Shown here: piece by piece, positions 43,935 to 53,672 of the stretch
Position numbering within the stretch: the first letter of the stretch is position 1
How the letters are laid out: each line of letters starts with the position of its first letter
Assembly (NCBI GenBank): GCA_030373325.1
Contig: JAUCZB010000008.1
Coordinates: forward strand, 1 to 64,000
DNA length: 64,000 nucleotides
Source: Cyanobium sp. CZS25K
Lineage (GTDB): Bacteria; Cyanobacteriota; Cyanobacteriia; PCC-6307; Cyanobiaceae
Direction: 5' to 3'
The notes under the pieces: model-generated
What the model saw: only the letters and a program-made list of their open reading frames with translations
The model's database searches: none
What the model was told of the DNA's origin: nothing
Position numbers and translations under genes: made by a program

Positions 43935-45065
43935 TCAGATCGTCGCCGCGGCGCTGACGCCCAGGAAGCGCCGGGCAGCCTCCACGATCCTGCCGCTGGC
44001 CTCGCCGTCGCCGAAGGGATTGTGGGCATGGGCCATGGCCTGGTAGGCCTCCTGGTCGTCCAGGAGACGGCTGCCCTCCGCCAGGATCGCCGCGCTGTCG
44101 GTGCCGATCAGCTTCGCCGTGCCCGCCGCCACCGCTTCGGGCCGCTCGGTGGTGCGGCGCAGCACCAGCACGGGCTTGCCCAGGGCGGGGGCCTCTTCCT
44201 GAAGACCGCCCGAATCGGTGAGCAGCAGGGTGCAGCCACGCATCGCCGCCACGAGCCGGTCGTAATCAAGGGGTTCGGTGAGGAAGGCACGGGGATGGGA
44301 GCCGAGCAGGGCCTGGAGGGGCTCACGCACCGTGGGATTGCGATGCAGCGGCAGCAGCAGGGAAGTGTCGGGGAAGCGCTCGAGCAGAGCCAGGAAGCCG
44401 CGGCCGATGTCGAGCAGCCGCTCCCCCCAGTTCTCGCGGCGGTGCACGGTGGCCAGCAGCACCCGCTGGTTCCGCCAGTCGAGCCCGGGCAGGTCCCAGT
44501 CAGGGGCGGTGCGGGCCATGAGCAGCAGGGCATCGATCACCGTGTTGCCGGTGGTGAGGATCTCGCCTACCACCCCTGAGGCCCTCAGATTCAGCGCCGA
44601 CTGCGCTGTGGGGGCGAAATGGAGGCGGGCCAGCTGGGAGATCAGCCGCCGGTTGGCTTCCTCGGGGAAGGGATCGAGCAGATCGTTGGTACGCAGGCCG
44701 GCTTCCACATGGCCGACGGGAATCTGCTCGTAGAAGGCGGCCAGAGCACTGGCGAAGGCGGTGGTGGTGTCGCCCTGCACCAGGACGAGATCGGGGCGGT
44801 GCGTCTCGAATTCCTGCTTCAGTCCCTGCAGCGCCGCGCAGGTGACATGGGTGAGGGTCTGCTTCGGAGCCATCAAGGCCAGGTCATGGTCGGCCCCCAG
44901 GCCGAACAGGTGCATCACCTGGCTGACCATCTCGCGATGCTGTCCCGTGAGCACCACGCGGGTGCGGAACTCATGAGCCCGCTGAAAGGCCAGGATCACA
45001 GGCGCCAGCTTGATGGCCTCCGGGCGCGTGCCCAGAACGATGCTGACCAGAGGCTGTGGAGACAC
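43935..45065 (-). CDS. wecB: UDP-N-acetylglucosamine 2-epimerase (non-hydrolysing)
   Basis: This 376-residue enzyme interconverts UDP-GlcNAc and UDP-ManNAc for surface polysaccharides. Motifs are VLGTRPEAIKLAPVILAFQ, VVLTGQHREMVSQ, VLVQGDTTTAFASALAAFY, GHVEAGLRTND, LATVHRRENWGERL and LTDSGGLQEEAPALGKPVLVLR. All are characteristic of the non-hydrolysing class. The promoter would lie in the 164-bp divergent gap with pilT. Confidence 0.95.
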   Translation of the reverse strand: MSPQPLVSIVLGTRPEAIKLAPVILAFQRAHEFRTRVVLTGQHREMVSQVMHLFGLGADHDLALMAPKQTLTHVTCAALQGLKQEFETHRPDLVLVQGDTTTAFASALAAFYEQIPVGHVEAGLRTNDLLDPFPEEANRRLISQLARLHFAPTAQSALNLRASGVVGEILTTGNTVIDALLLMARTAPDWDLPGLDWRNQRVLLATVHRRENWGERLLDIGRGFLALLERFPDTSLLLPLHRNPTVREPLQALLGSHPRAFLTEPLDYDRLVAAMRGCTLLLTDSGGLQEEAPALGKPVLVLRRTTERPEAVAAGTAKLIGTDSAAILAEGSRLLDDQEAYQAMAHAHNPFGDGEASGRIVEAARRFLGVSAAATI

Positions 45066-45229
45066 GGGCCGAAGCAGAGCTTCGGGATCCTAGGGAGCCT
45101 CCTATCGCCACTCCCCCACACCACAGGCCGCGGATCGCGACGGAATCCGCAGACCCGAATCCGCACCTAGGATCCGGCCGAGCCCAAATCCTTCGTCGGG
45201 ATCGCCCATCGCTGTTGCAGCGTTCCTCC

Positions 45230-46390
45230 ATGCCACAGGCACCTCCACCTCCACCTCCACCCCCTGTGAGAGCCGAGCCGGCGGTGTCCGGGTCCGCTCT
45301 GGGAACGCCGATGTCCGGCCATGGCGGGTCGTCTCCGACGTTGGAGCAGATCGTTCGGGTGGCCTACGAACGCAACTTCTCCGACATTCACCTCGGCGTC
45401 GGTGAGGAGCCCAGATTCCGCAGCCGCGGCGACATGATTCTGGCCGGGTTGGACGTGACCGATGGCAACACCTTCCGCGACTGGCTGCGGGAGATCATGG
45501 AGCCCGCCCAGATCGATCGTTTCTTCCAGCAGAAGGAGTACGACGGATCATTTGCCTTCGGCTTCGTGCGGGTGCGGGTCAATCTGCTCGAGTCCCTGCG
45601 GGGACCAGCGATGGTGCTGCGGCTGATTCCTCAGATCATCCCCACCATCGAAGAGCTCAACCTGCCGGAGGTGCTCAAGGACCTTGCCCTGCGCCCCAAG
45701 GGAATGCTTCTGGTCACCGGTCCGACGGGATCAGGCAAGAGCACAACCCTGGCTGCGGTGATCGATCACATCAACCGCACCATGAAACGCCATATCCTCA
45801 CCATCGAGGATCCTGTGGAATTCGTGCATCAGAGCCGCCAGTCTCTGATCCGTCAGCGAGAGCTGGGCACCCACACGAAATACTTCAAGTCGGCTCTGAG
45901 GGCCGCGCTCCGGGAGGATCCCGACGTGATCCTGGTGGGTGAGATCCGCGACCAGGACACCCTCACCACCGCGATTGAAGCGTCCCAGACCGGCCACCTT
46001 CTGCTGGGAACCCTGCACACCAACTCTGCGGTTCGATCCGTCGAGCGGATGCTGGGGATGTACACGCCCGACGAGCAGGAGGTCGTCCGGCGAGCGGTGG
46101 CCGATTCACTGCTGGGGGTGATTTCCCAGGGCCTCATCAAGACGGTCGATGGGAAGCGGGTGTCGTTCCACGACGTCTTCATCAACACCGATGCCTGCAA
46201 GGACTACATCCTCCAGGGTAAACTCGATGAAATCGAAGCCATCATGGCACGCAGCCGCTTCGACGGCATGATCACCTCCAATCAGTACCTGGCGAATCTG
46301 GTTTCCGCAAGAAAAGTGCAGGCCGATGACGCGCTCGCTGCCAGCCTGAGGCCCGGCGAACTGGCCCAGACCATACGGGGCAGAACCTGA
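45230..46390 (+). CDS. pilT: PilT-type twitching motility ATPase
   Basis: This 386-residue hexameric ATPase retracts type IV pili. An unusual proline run after the start (QAPPPPPPPPVRAEP) is encoded by CTCCAC repeats. The N-terminal PAS-like part has RNFSDIHLGVGEEPRFRSRG. Walker A is LLVTGPTGSGKSTTLAAV, the Asp box is RAALREDPDVILVGEIRD, and the His box is TGHLLLGTLHTNSAVRSVERM. The C-terminal retraction motif 'AIRNLIRE' of classic PilT is not evident (the tail is SNQYLANLVSARKVQADDAL), so a PilT paralogue is possible. The start is the first ATG after the wecB divergent region. Confidence 0.88.
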   Translation: MPQAPPPPPPPPVRAEPAVSGSALGTPMSGHGGSSPTLEQIVRVAYERNFSDIHLGVGEEPRFRSRGDMILAGLDVTDGNTFRDWLREIMEPAQIDRFFQQKEYDGSFAFGFVRVRVNLLESLRGPAMVLRLIPQIIPTIEELNLPEVLKDLALRPKGMLLVTGPTGSGKSTTLAAVIDHINRTMKRHILTIEDPVEFVHQSRQSLIRQRELGTHTKYFKSALRAALREDPDVILVGEIRDQDTLTTAIEASQTGHLLLGTLHTNSAVRSVERMLGMYTPDEQEVVRRAVADSLLGVISQGLIKTVDGKRVSFHDVFINTDACKDYILQGKLDEIEAIMARSRFDGMITSNQYLANLVSARKVQADDALAASLRPGELAQTIRGRT

Positions 46391-46443
46391 GCAAGGCGGC
46401 CACTGGGAAGGAAAGAGAGAAGCAGCCGAGCGAACGGCTTCCG

Positions 46444-46641
46444 TCAGCCGGCGGCGAGGCGCACCAGCAGAAGCACACCAAGGCCAACGGAAAGTCCGAG
46501 CATGGCGAGACGGCCATTCCAGATCTCGGCCTGGGGAGTGAAACCGCGACGCCAGGCGTTCAGCTCCTGCTGGGAGACAGGTTCCGCATCGCTGAGAGAG
46601 GTTTCAACCTGCTCGATGGGCAGGGGATTCGCGGGGGCCAT
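46444..46641 (-). CDS. hli: High-light-inducible protein (Hlip)
   Basis: This 65-residue one-helix LHC-like protein has the chlorophyll-binding signature AEIWNGRLAMLGLSVGLGVL (ExxNGRxAMxG). Hlips bind chlorophyll and carotenoid and protect photosystem assembly. An N-terminal polar stretch (MAPANPLPIEQVETS) is typical of the cyanobacterial form. The start MAPANPLP is preferred over the track's 14-residue extension. It follows tsaD on the same strand by 38 bp and may have its own promoter there. Confidence 0.9.
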   Translation of the reverse strand: MAPANPLPIEQVETSLSDAEPVSQQELNAWRRGFTPQAEIWNGRLAMLGLSVGLGVLLLVRLAAG

Positions 46642-46679
46642 GGGGCCAGACCTACGGCTACACTTCCACCATAGGGGCA

Positions 46680-47735
46680 TCAAAAGGGAGGCTGTGGCGC
46701 ATAGAGCCCGCCGGCCTGCTCCAGGGGGAGCCGGGCCGCCACCCCGAGGCTGATCCCGCTGCGCTCGCCCGCTTCGAACCGCTCCACCGCCGCCAGACCC
46801 ACCATGGCGGCGTTATCGGTGCAGTAGGCCAGCGGCGCGACGCGCCAGGAGAGGCCCCGGGCGGCGGCGGCCTCCGCCATCAGGCGGCGCAGTCGACGGT
46901 TGGCGGCCACGCCCCCCACCAGCACCACGGTCTCCAAGCCGGCCTCGACGGCGCAGCGGCAGCTGCGTTCCACCAGCACGTCCGCCACCACCTGCTCAAA
47001 ACTCGCCGCCAGGTCGGCCACCGGCAGGCTGCCGCCCTCGCGGCTGAGGGTCTGCACCTGGCGGAGCACCGCCGTCTTGAGGCCGCTGAAACTGAAGTCG
47101 TAGGGGTGAAAGCCCCCCTGGGGCAGGGAGACCCTCCCCTTGGGAAAGCGGAAGCGGCCCGGATCCCCGTCCAGAGCCGCCGCCTCGATCGCCGGCCCAC
47201 CCGGGTAGCCCAGCCCAAGCAGGCGGGCCACCTTGTCGAAGCATTCCCCGGCGGCATCGTCACGGCTGCGGCCCAGGCGGACGTAGCTCCCCGGAGCCTC
47301 GACCTTGACCAGCTCGGTGTGGCCGCCACTCACCAGCAGCACCAGGTAAGGCCCCTGCGGCAGGGGCTCACCCAGGTGCACCGAGCACAGATGGCCCTCC
47401 AGGTGGTGCACCCCCAGGAAAGGCTTGCCATGCAGCCGCGCCAGGGTGCGCGCCGTCACCGACCCCACCAGCAGGGCCCCGGCCAGACCGGGGGCGACCG
47501 TGGCGGCGACCGCATCGAGGTCGGCCATGGCCAGGCCACTTTCCTCCAGCACCCTGGCGATCAGGGCTGGCAGCGCCTCCACGTGGCGCCGCGAGGCGAT
47601 CTCGGGCACCACCCCGCCCCAGCGGGCATGCTCCTCCATCTGGGAGGCGACGGCCCCCGCCAGCACCCGCCGGCCCGACACGATCGCCGCCGCCGACTCG
47701 TCACAACTTGTTTCGAGGGCCAGAACCGTGCGCAT
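46680..47735 (-). CDS. tsaD: tRNA N6-adenosine threonylcarbamoyltransferase TsaD
   Basis: This 351-residue universal enzyme transfers threonylcarbamoyl to A37 of ANN-decoding tRNAs. It opens with [18 protein letters not shown]. The metal site is [15 protein letters not shown], and the nucleotide regions are [15 protein letters not shown] and [17 protein letters not shown]. Length and motifs are complete. It is divergent from psaF by 73 bp. Confidence 0.96.
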   Translation of the reverse strand: MRTVLALETSCDESAAAIVSGRRVLAGAVASQMEEHARWGGVVPEIASRRHVEALPALIARVLEESGLAMADLDAVAATVAPGLAGALLVGSVTARTLARLHGKPFLGVHHLEGHLCSVHLGEPLPQGPYLVLLVSGGHTELVKVEAPGSYVRLGRSRDDAAGECFDKVARLLGLGYPGGPAIEAAALDGDPGRFRFPKGRVSLPQGGFHPYDFSFSGLKTAVLRQVQTLSREGGSLPVADLAASFEQVVADVLVERSCRCAVEAGLETVVLVGGVAANRRLRRLMAEAAAARGLSWRVAPLAYCTDNAAMVGLAAVERFEAGERSGISLGVAARLPLEQAGGLYAPQPPF

Positions 47736-47808
47736 GCTCCCTGGAGAGCTCCCCTACTGTCCGCACGAGCCATCCTGCCCCGCGGCAGTTCCACCGCGGC
47801 CCCTCTCC

Positions 47809-48318
47809 ATGCGCCGTCTTCTCTCCAGTCGTTCCTTCGCCACCCGGGCCTTCGCCCTGGTGGCGTCCGTGTTCCTGCTCTTCGGCTTCGCCCCCTCGGC
47901 CCGGGCCGACATCGGCGGACTCACCCCCTGCAGCGAGACCCCCCGCTTCCAGCAGCGCGCCGCCGCTGCGACCACGGATCAGGCCAAGGCCCGCTTCGCG
48001 TATTACGGGGAGGCCCTCTGTGGCACCGATGGCCTGCCCCACCTGATCACGGACGGCCGCTGGAGCCACGCCGGTGACTTCACGATCCCGGGCCTCCTCT
48101 TCCTCTACATCGCCGGCACGATCGGCTGGGCCGGCCGTGGCTACCTGATCGCCATCCGTGGCAGCAAGGACGCCGCCATGCGGGAAATCCAGATCGATCT
48201 GCCCCTGGCGTTCAAAACCACCCTCGCCGCCGCTGTCTGGCCCCTGGCGGCCCTCAAGGAGTTCACCAGCGGAGCCATGGTGGAATCCGACTCCAAAGTG
48301 ACCGTTTCCCCCCGCTGA
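47809..48318 (+). CDS. psaF: Photosystem I subunit III (PsaF)
   Basis: This 169-residue precursor has a lumen-targeting signal peptide ([18 protein letters not shown]) releasing a mature chain [20 protein letters not shown]. It contains the conserved [23 protein letters not shown] and a transmembrane helix ([22 protein letters not shown]), ending with a stromal helix. PsaF lies on the PSI periphery near PsaJ. It is followed 11 bp later by psaJ, and one terminator closes the pair. Confidence 0.97.
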   Translation: MRRLLSSRSFATRAFALVASVFLLFGFAPSARADIGGLTPCSETPRFQQRAAAATTDQAKARFAYYGEALCGTDGLPHLITDGRWSHAGDFTIPGLLFLYIAGTIGWAGRGYLIAIRGSKDAAMREIQIDLPLAFKTTLAAAVWPLAALKEFTSGAMVESDSKVTVSPR

Positions 48319-48329
48319 TTCCAAGAGCC

Positions 48330-48446
48330 ATGAAAAAATTCCTCACCACCGCACCCGTCGTGGCCGCCGTCTGGTTCACCCTCACGGCAGGCATCACGAT
48401 CGAGGTCTTCCGCTTCTTCCCCGATCTGATCATCCATCCCCTCTGA
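48330..48446 (+). CDS. psaJ: Photosystem I subunit IX (PsaJ)
   Basis: This 38-residue single-helix PSI subunit is absent from the ORF track. The translation [20 protein letters not shown] followed by [18 protein letters not shown] is a clear PsaJ: one membrane helix with the FFPDL end motif. It is co-transcribed with psaF. An AGAGCC run precedes the ATG, and the terminator begins 32 bp after the stop. Confidence 0.96.
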   Translation: MKKFLTTAPVVAAVWFTLTAGITIEVFRFFPDLIIHPL

Positions 48447-48477
48447 AGCCTGCAGCAGGGCTGATCAACTTTCCTCG

Positions 48478-48501
48478 GCGGCCCTTGGAGGGCCGCTTTT
48501 T
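48478..48501 (+). terminator. Rho-independent terminator of psaF-psaJ
   Basis: A 7-bp stem GCGGCCC/GGGCCGC with loop TTGGA is followed by TTTTT, 32 bp after psaJ. It separates psaFJ from the convergent gmk gene. Confidence 0.93.
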
Positions 48502-48528
48502 CTTGGTTGTTCATCCCCACCCGGAGTG

Positions 48529-49104
48529 TCAGGCGGCGTCGCGAAATCCCAGCAGCAGCTCCAGTTCCTGCAGGGCCACGTCAAGGTCGCCGTTGATCAG
48601 GACCGCATCGAACTCGGCCTCCGCCTCCAGTTCCACCCGGGCCCGGGCCAGACGTTTCTGGATCGCCTCCTCAACGTCGGAGCCCCGGCCCCGGATGCGG
48701 CGCTCCAGTTCCTCAAGGCTGGGCGGCTTGATCAGCAGCTGGAAGGCCGCCGGAAACGTGCGCCGCACCTGGCGGGCCCCCTCCAGCTCGATCTCCAGCA
48801 GCACCGGCTGGCCCTGGGCGAGATGCTCTTCCACCGGCCCCCGGGGAGTGCCGTACAGGTGTCCGGCGAAGGCGGCCCATTCCAGGAAGCCGTCCTTGGA
48901 CACCCGTTGCTCGAAGTCGGGCCTGGTCAGGAAGAAATAGTGCTGGCCATCGATCTCCCCGGGGCGGGGCGACCGGGTGGTGGCCGAGACCGACAGCCAG
49001 AGCCCCGGATGGCGCTGCAGCAGCCGGGCCACCAGGGTCCCCTTGCCCACACCGCTGGGGCCGGTGATCACCGTGAGCCGGCCGGGGGAGGGGGGGGATG
49101 GCAT
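48529..49104 (-). CDS. gmk: Guanylate kinase
   Basis: This 191-residue enzyme phosphorylates GMP to GDP. The P-loop is [19 protein letters not shown], the GMP-binding region is [22 protein letters not shown] and the lid is [19 protein letters not shown] place the start at [12 protein letters not shown], giving standard length; the track frame extends antisense through rqcH. It is divergent from rqcH. Confidence 0.96.
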   Translation of the reverse strand: MPSPPSPGRLTVITGPSGVGKGTLVARLLQRHPGLWLSVSATTRSPRPGEIDGQHYFFLTRPDFEQRVSKDGFLEWAAFAGHLYGTPRGPVEEHLAQGQPVLLEIELEGARQVRRTFPAAFQLLIKPPSLEELERRIRGRGSDVEEAIQKRLARARVELEAEAEFDAVLINGDLDVALQELELLLGFRDAA

Positions 49105-49192
49105 GGATCGCTGGCGCTGGGGCGCACAGTAGGGGCGAACCGCATCGGAGGCGATCGTGGTGGACAAGGCCCCATCCCCGCCCATCCAGGCC

Positions 49193-50869
49193 ATGGATGT
49201 GACCAGCCTGCGCGCCGTGCTGGCCGAGATGCGCGGCGGCCTGCTGCCCAGCCGCTTCGAGAAGGCCCAGCAGCCCGACGCCCATCGCCTGCAGCTGGGC
49301 CTGCGAAGTCTGCAGGGAACCCTCTGGCTCGAGCTCAGCTGGCTGGCGGAGGCGCCGCGCCTGCTGGCCATCGACCCGCCGCTCCGCCTGGGGGAGGGCA
49401 GCACCCTGGCCCAGCAGCTGCAGCATGGCCTGCGGGGCCTGGCCCTGGTGAGCCTCGAGCAGCAGGGCTGGGAACGGGTGGTGGCGCTGGGCTTCGCCCC
49501 CAGGCCCGGCGAGCCGGTCCGGAGGCAGCTCGTGCTCGAGGTGATGGGGCGCCACAGCAACCTGTTCCTGCTCGACGAGGAGCGGCGGGTGATCACCCTG
49601 GCCCGCCAGGTCCGCCAGGAGAAGTCGCGGCTGCGGCCGATCGGCACCGGTGATGCCTACGTCCCGCCGCCGCCCATGGCGGGCGAACCTCCCCGGCTCC
49701 AGGAGGACTTCGCCGCCTGGCAGCGGCGCCTCGGCCTGCTGCCCCAGTCGCTCGGCGAGGCCCTGATGGGCGCCTACCAGGGGATCGGCCCGGCCCTGGC
49801 CCGCCAGCTGGCGGACGGGTGGCATACCCTGCCGGTGCAGTCCCTGACGGCGGAGCAATGGCAGCAGCTCTGGCAACGCTGGCGCCGCTGGCTGGAGGCG
49901 GTGAGCGAGGAGCGGTTCGCTCTGGTCTGGGGCGGCCCCAGCGACTACCGCTGCTGGGACCTCGAGGGACCGGCCACCCCAGCCGCCGCCTGGGCGATCA
50001 ACCGGGGACTGGCGGGCTACTACGACGATCGGCTGGGAGGCCGCGCCCTGGAGCAGCGACGGGCGAGCCTGCGGCAGCGGCTCCTGAGCGCGGCGGTGCG
50101 GGAGCGTCGCAACGCCGACCAGCAGCAGAGCCTGCTGGAGGCCGTGCCCGGCAGCGACGCGATGCAGCGACGCGCTGACGGCCTGCTCAGCCGACCGTCG
50201 CCATCGAGGGAGGAGATCGACGAAGCCCAGCGCCTGTACCACCGGGCCCGCAAGCTGCGCCGCTCCGTGGCCGCGATCACCCCCCGGCTGGAACTGCATC
50301 AGCAGCGGCTGGCGGCGATCGAAACCAGCCTCACGTTCCTGGAGCAGGCGGACAACGGGGCCCAGCTCACCGCCGTGGAGGAGGACCTGCCGGCCCTGTT
50401 GCCCTGCCGCGAGGACCAGGGGCCAGGGCCTTCCCGGCGCGCCCGGCGAGGAGCGGCCGGCCGCGCTCCGGCCCCCCTGGAGCTGCGCAGCAGCGGTGGT
50501 CTGCGCCTGCAGGTGGGACGCAACCACCGTCAGAACGAATGGATCAGCCTCCAGCAGGCCCGGCGCGGTGATCTCTGGTTCCATGCCCAGGAATGCCCGG
50601 GCAGCCATGTGGTGCTCAAGGGCTCGGAGGGCACCCCCACGGAGCAGGACCTGCGGGAGGCGGCCGACCTGGCGGCCCACTTCAGCCGGGGCCGGGCCAA
50701 CGGCCGGGTGGCGGTGGTGATGGTGCAGACCAGCGACCTGCAGCGCATCGCCGGCGCCGGCCCCGGCACGGTGCGCCATCGCGGTGGCGAGGTGCTGTGG
50801 GCGGTTCCCGAGCGAGCCGCTGGGCTCCTGGCCGCGCCTTCTAGGCTGCCGGAGAAGGAACGGACATGA
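49193..50869 (+). CDS. rqcH: RqcH / NFACT-family ribosome quality-control protein
   Basis: This protein of about 558 residues is homologous to Rqc2/RqcH, which recruits tRNA-Ala to stalled 50S subunits and adds C-terminal alanine tails. NFACT-N starts [21 protein letters not shown], with [20 protein letters not shown] helical coiled-coil middle follows ([20 protein letters not shown]). The NFACT-R domain has [36 protein letters not shown]. The ATG at 49193 matches the usual family N-terminus; GTG at 49157 is the longer option. ATGA overlaps tatC. Confidence 0.9.
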   Translation: MDVTSLRAVLAEMRGGLLPSRFEKAQQPDAHRLQLGLRSLQGTLWLELSWLAEAPRLLAIDPPLRLGEGSTLAQQLQHGLRGLALVSLEQQGWERVVALGFAPRPGEPVRRQLVLEVMGRHSNLFLLDEERRVITLARQVRQEKSRLRPIGTGDAYVPPPPMAGEPPRLQEDFAAWQRRLGLLPQSLGEALMGAYQGIGPALARQLADGWHTLPVQSLTAEQWQQLWQRWRRWLEAVSEERFALVWGGPSDYRCWDLEGPATPAAAWAINRGLAGYYDDRLGGRALEQRRASLRQRLLSAAVRERRNADQQQSLLEAVPGSDAMQRRADGLLSRPSPSREEIDEAQRLYHRARKLRRSVAAITPRLELHQQRLAAIETSLTFLEQADNGAQLTAVEEDLPALLPCREDQGPGPSRRARRGAAGRAPAPLELRSSGGLRLQVGRNHRQNEWISLQQARRGDLWFHAQECPGSHVVLKGSEGTPTEQDLREAADLAAHFSRGRANGRVAVVMVQTSDLQRIAGAGPGTVRHRGGEVLWAVPERAAGLLAAPSRLPEKERT

Positions 50870-51636
50870 GCGACTCCATCCCCGAGGACCATCTCCCCGG
50901 CGAGTTCCCCGGCGAGGTGCACATGAGCCTGGTGGAGCACCTCGAGGAGCTCCGCCGCCGGGTGCTGCGCAGCCTGTTGGCGGTGGTGCTCGGCGCCGCC
51001 GCCTGCCTGGTGGTGGTGCGGCCCCTGGTGCGCCTGCTGGAGGTGCCGGCGGAAGGGATCCGGTTCCTGCAGCTGGCCCCGGGCGAATTCCTGTTCGTGT
51101 CGCTGAAGGTGGCCGGCTATGCCGGGCTCACCCTGGCCCTGCCCTACGTGATCTTCGAGGTCCTGGCCTTCGTGCTGCCGGGGCTGACCCGGCGGGAGCG
51201 GCGGCTGGTGGCCCCCGCCGTCGCCGGCTCCACGGTGCTGTTCGCCGCCGGTCTGGCCTTCGCCTGGTGGGCCCTGGTGCCGGCCGCCCTGCGCTTCCTG
51301 GTCTCCTACGGGGCCGACGTGGTGGAACCGATCTGGTCGATCGAGCGCTACCTCGACTTCGTGCTGCTGCTGATGGTGGCCACGGCCCTGGCCTTCCAGC
51401 TGCCGGTGCTGCAGCTGCTGCTGGGCGCCCTGGGACTGATCGACTGGCGCACCATGCTGAGCGCCTGGCGCTGGGTGGTGCTGGTGGCGGCCCTGGCCGG
51501 GGCGGTGCTGACCCCCTCCACCGACCCGATCACCATGCTGCTGCTCACCGGGGCGATCACGGCGCTCTATCTGCTGGGGGTGGCCCTGGTGGCCCTGGCG
51601 GAGGGCCTGCGGCCCTCCCCGGCTCCTTCCACCTGA
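50866..51636 (+). CDS. tatC: Sec-independent translocase TatC
   Basis: This 256-residue multi-helix Tat receptor binds twin-arginine signal peptides. The N-terminal [21 protein letters not shown] is the TatC signature, followed by [21 protein letters not shown] and [14 protein letters not shown]. Six helices are apparent. It precedes petC, whose Rieske protein carries a GRRQFM twin-arginine-type anchor and is a Tat substrate in cyanobacteria, so the position is functionally apt. Confidence 0.96.
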   Translation: MSDSIPEDHLPGEFPGEVHMSLVEHLEELRRRVLRSLLAVVLGAAACLVVVRPLVRLLEVPAEGIRFLQLAPGEFLFVSLKVAGYAGLTLALPYVIFEVLAFVLPGLTRRERRLVAPAVAGSTVLFAAGLAFAWWALVPAALRFLVSYGADVVEPIWSIERYLDFVLLLMVATALAFQLPVLQLLLGALGLIDWRTMLSAWRWVVLVAALAGAVLTPSTDPITMLLLTGAITALYLLGVALVALAEGLRPSPAPST

Positions 51637-51656
51637 GCCGGCGGCGGGGGCCCGGC

Positions 51657-51986
51657 TCAGAGCAGGAACTCACTGGCGCGACCCGCCGGCAGCTCCAGGG
51701 GCAGAGACAGGGCCTTGCCCAGCCTCGGCCTGTCGGAGGTGGTCTGGAGCCAGTGGCGCACCTGGGAGGCCACGCCCAGGCCGTTCAAGGAGCCCACCAG
51801 CTCCTCGAGATGGTCCGCGTAGGCCTCGGGCGTGAGCGGAAACGACTGCTGCTCGAGATAGCCCCACATCATGTGGAGATAGAGGCGGCCGCGCCGTTGA
51901 ACCAGCTGCAGGTCGTAGGAGGCCTGCCAGCGGGTCCGCAGCAGCTCCAGCACTTCCTCCCGGCGAAGCGGCTCAGGCGGGGTCAT
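51657..51986 (-). CDS. DUF3067 family protein
   Basis: This 109-residue protein of a cyanobacterial/plastid family starts at [16 protein letters not shown]. Characteristic segments are [34 protein letters not shown] and [22 protein letters not shown]. No catalytic motif is obvious. A DUF3067 gene next to petC is a recurrent context; a role in b6f or Rieske biogenesis is an inference from position only. It is divergent from petC. Confidence 0.82.
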   Translation of the reverse strand: MTPPEPLRREEVLELLRTRWQASYDLQLVQRRGRLYLHMMWGYLEQQSFPLTPEAYADHLEELVGSLNGLGVASQVRHWLQTTSDRPRLGKALSLPLELPAGRASEFLL

Positions 51987-52069
51987 GGCGGCAGGCGCAC
52001 TCCACAACAGCATGTTGCAGCCGGCCTCGGGCAGGCGCGACTCGGACCCGGGCCGGGAAGGGCAAGGTT

Positions 52070-52075
52070 CATAAT
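52070..52075 (+). promoter_or_regulatory. Candidate -10 box for petC-petA
   Basis: CATAAT lies 37 bp before the petC ATG in the gap divergent from the DUF3067 gene. It is the only AT-rich hexamer there and would give a leader of about 31 nt. No clear -35 sequence. Confidence 0.4.
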
Positions 52076-52112
52076 GGGCGCCACGTCAATCGGTCACACC
52101 GAGCCGTTCCCT

Positions 52113-52673
52113 ATGACCCAGATCCCTGCGGCCTCCTCGAACGGCGGCGGAGCGGCTGATGTGCCCGGCATGGGCCGTCGGCAGTTCATGAACCTGCTGA
52201 CCTTCGGCTCCGTCACCGGCGTGGCCCTGGGTGCTCTCTACCCGGTCGTCAACTATTTCATCCCGCCGAAGGCCGCGGGCAGCGGTGGCGGCGTCACCGC
52301 CAAGGACGAGCTCGGCAACAACGTCACCGCCAGCGGCTGGCTGGCCACCCACAAGGAGGGCGACCGCAGCCTGGTCCAGGGCCTCAAGGGTGACCCCACC
52401 TATCTGCTGGTGGAGGGCGCTGACGCCATCGGCGACTACGGCATCAACGCCATCTGCACCCACCTGGGCTGCGTGGTGCCCTGGAACAGCGGCGCCAACA
52501 AGTTCATCTGCCCCTGCCACGGCAGCCAGTACGACGCCACCGGCAAGGTGGTGCGCGGCCCGGCCCCCCTCTCCCTGGCCCTGGCCCACGTTTCCGTCGA
52601 GAACGACAACGTGTTCCTCAGCCAATGGAGCGAAACCGACTTCCGCACCGGCGAAAAGGCCTGGTGGGCGTGA
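52113..52673 (+). CDS. petC: Cytochrome b6f Rieske iron-sulfur subunit
   Basis: This 186-residue protein carries the 2Fe-2S cluster of the b6f complex. The N-terminal [32 protein letters not shown] is the uncleaved Tat-type anchor. Cluster ligands are in [11 protein letters not shown] and CPCHGSQYD. The ATG at 52113 gives the usual MTQIPA start; an in-frame ATG at 52074 would be longer. petA follows 57 bp later, and tatC is the previous plus-strand gene. Confidence 0.97.
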   Translation: MTQIPAASSNGGGAADVPGMGRRQFMNLLTFGSVTGVALGALYPVVNYFIPPKAAGSGGGVTAKDELGNNVTASGWLATHKEGDRSLVQGLKGDPTYLLVEGADAIGDYGINAICTHLGCVVPWNSGANKFICPCHGSQYDATGKVVRGPAPLSLALAHVSVENDNVFLSQWSETDFRTGEKAWWA

Positions 52674-52730
52674 TCGGCGCCTGATTCTCTCCCTCGCTTC
52701 CCTTTTCCGACGCCCGCCACCTCCACCCCC

Positions 52731-53672
52731 ATGCGCCGCTTCCTCTCCCCCCTGTTCGGCACCCTCCTCACCCTCAGCCTTGCGGTGGGCGTGCTGCTCC
52801 TGGGGGCCAGCCCCAGCTGGGCCTACCCCTTCTGGGCCCAGCAGAACTACGCCAACCCGCGCGAAGCCACCGGCAAGATCGTCTGCGCCAACTGCCACCT
52901 GGCCAAGAAGGCCACCCGGGTGGAAGTGCCCCAGGCCGTCTTCCCCGATACGGTCTTCAAGGCGGTGGTCGAAATCCCCTACGACACCTCCGTGCAGCAG
53001 GTCTCCGGCAGCGGCAGCCCCGGCGGCCTGAACGTGGGTGCTGTGGTGATGCTCCCCGACGGTTTCACCCTGGCCCCCCAGGACCGCCTCAGCGACGAGC
53101 TCAAGGAAGAGACCGCCGGTATCTACTACACCCAATACAGCGACGATCAGCCCAACATCCTGCTGGTGGGCCCCCTCCCCGGTGACCAGCACCAGGAGAT
53201 CGTCTTCCCGATCCTTTCCCCCGATCCCGCCACCGACAGCGCCATCCACTTCGGCAAGTACCAGGTGCATGTCGGCGGCAACCGTGGTCGCGGCCAGGTG
53301 ACTCCCGAGGGTGAGAAGACGAACAACACCGTCTACACCGCCCCTGCGGCCGGCACGGTGAGCGCCATCAGCACCGATGAGAACGGCGCCACCGTGGTGG
53401 AGATCACCGGCGCTTCCGGCAGCGTCAGCGAAACCGTGCCGGTCGGCCCCACCCTCACCGTGGCGGTCGGCGATGCGGTGGAGGCCGGCGCCCCCCTCAC
53501 CAACGACCCCAACGTCGGCGGTTTCGGCCAGATCGATGCCGAGGTGGTGCTCCAGAACCCTGTTCGCATCTATGGGCTGCTGGCCTTCTTCGCCGCTGTG
53601 GCCCTCGCCCAGATCATGCTGGTGCTCAAGAAGCGTCAGGTGGAGAAGGTCCAGGCGGCGGAGGGCTTCTGA
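52731..53672 (+). CDS. petA: Cytochrome f
   Basis: This 313-residue precursor of the b6f c-type cytochrome has a signal peptide ending ASPSWA. The mature Tyr1 in [20 protein letters not shown] is the axial haem ligand, and the haem site is [12 protein letters not shown]. Lumenal large and small domains follow, with a single C-terminal anchor ([20 protein letters not shown]). Complete and of normal length. Its stop overlaps the inferred CTG start of lgt. Confidence 0.98.
   Translation: MRRFLSPLFGTLLTLSLAVGVLLLGASPSWAYPFWAQQNYANPREATGKIVCANCHLAKKATRVEVPQAVFPDTVFKAVVEIPYDTSVQQVSGSGSPGGLNVGAVVMLPDGFTLAPQDRLSDELKEETAGIYYTQYSDDQPNILLVGPLPGDQHQEIVFPILSPDPATDSAIHFGKYQVHVGGNRGRGQVTPEGEKTNNTVYTAPAAGTVSAISTDENGATVVEITGASGSVSETVPVGPTLTVAVGDAVEAGAPLTNDPNVGGFGQIDAEVVLQNPVRIYGLLAFFAAVALAQIMLVLKKRQVEKVQAAEGF

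Noticed and set aside
48713-50779. 688-codon minus ORF over gmk and rqcH
   Set aside because: Shadow of rqcH; only the gmk frame on this strand has real motifs.
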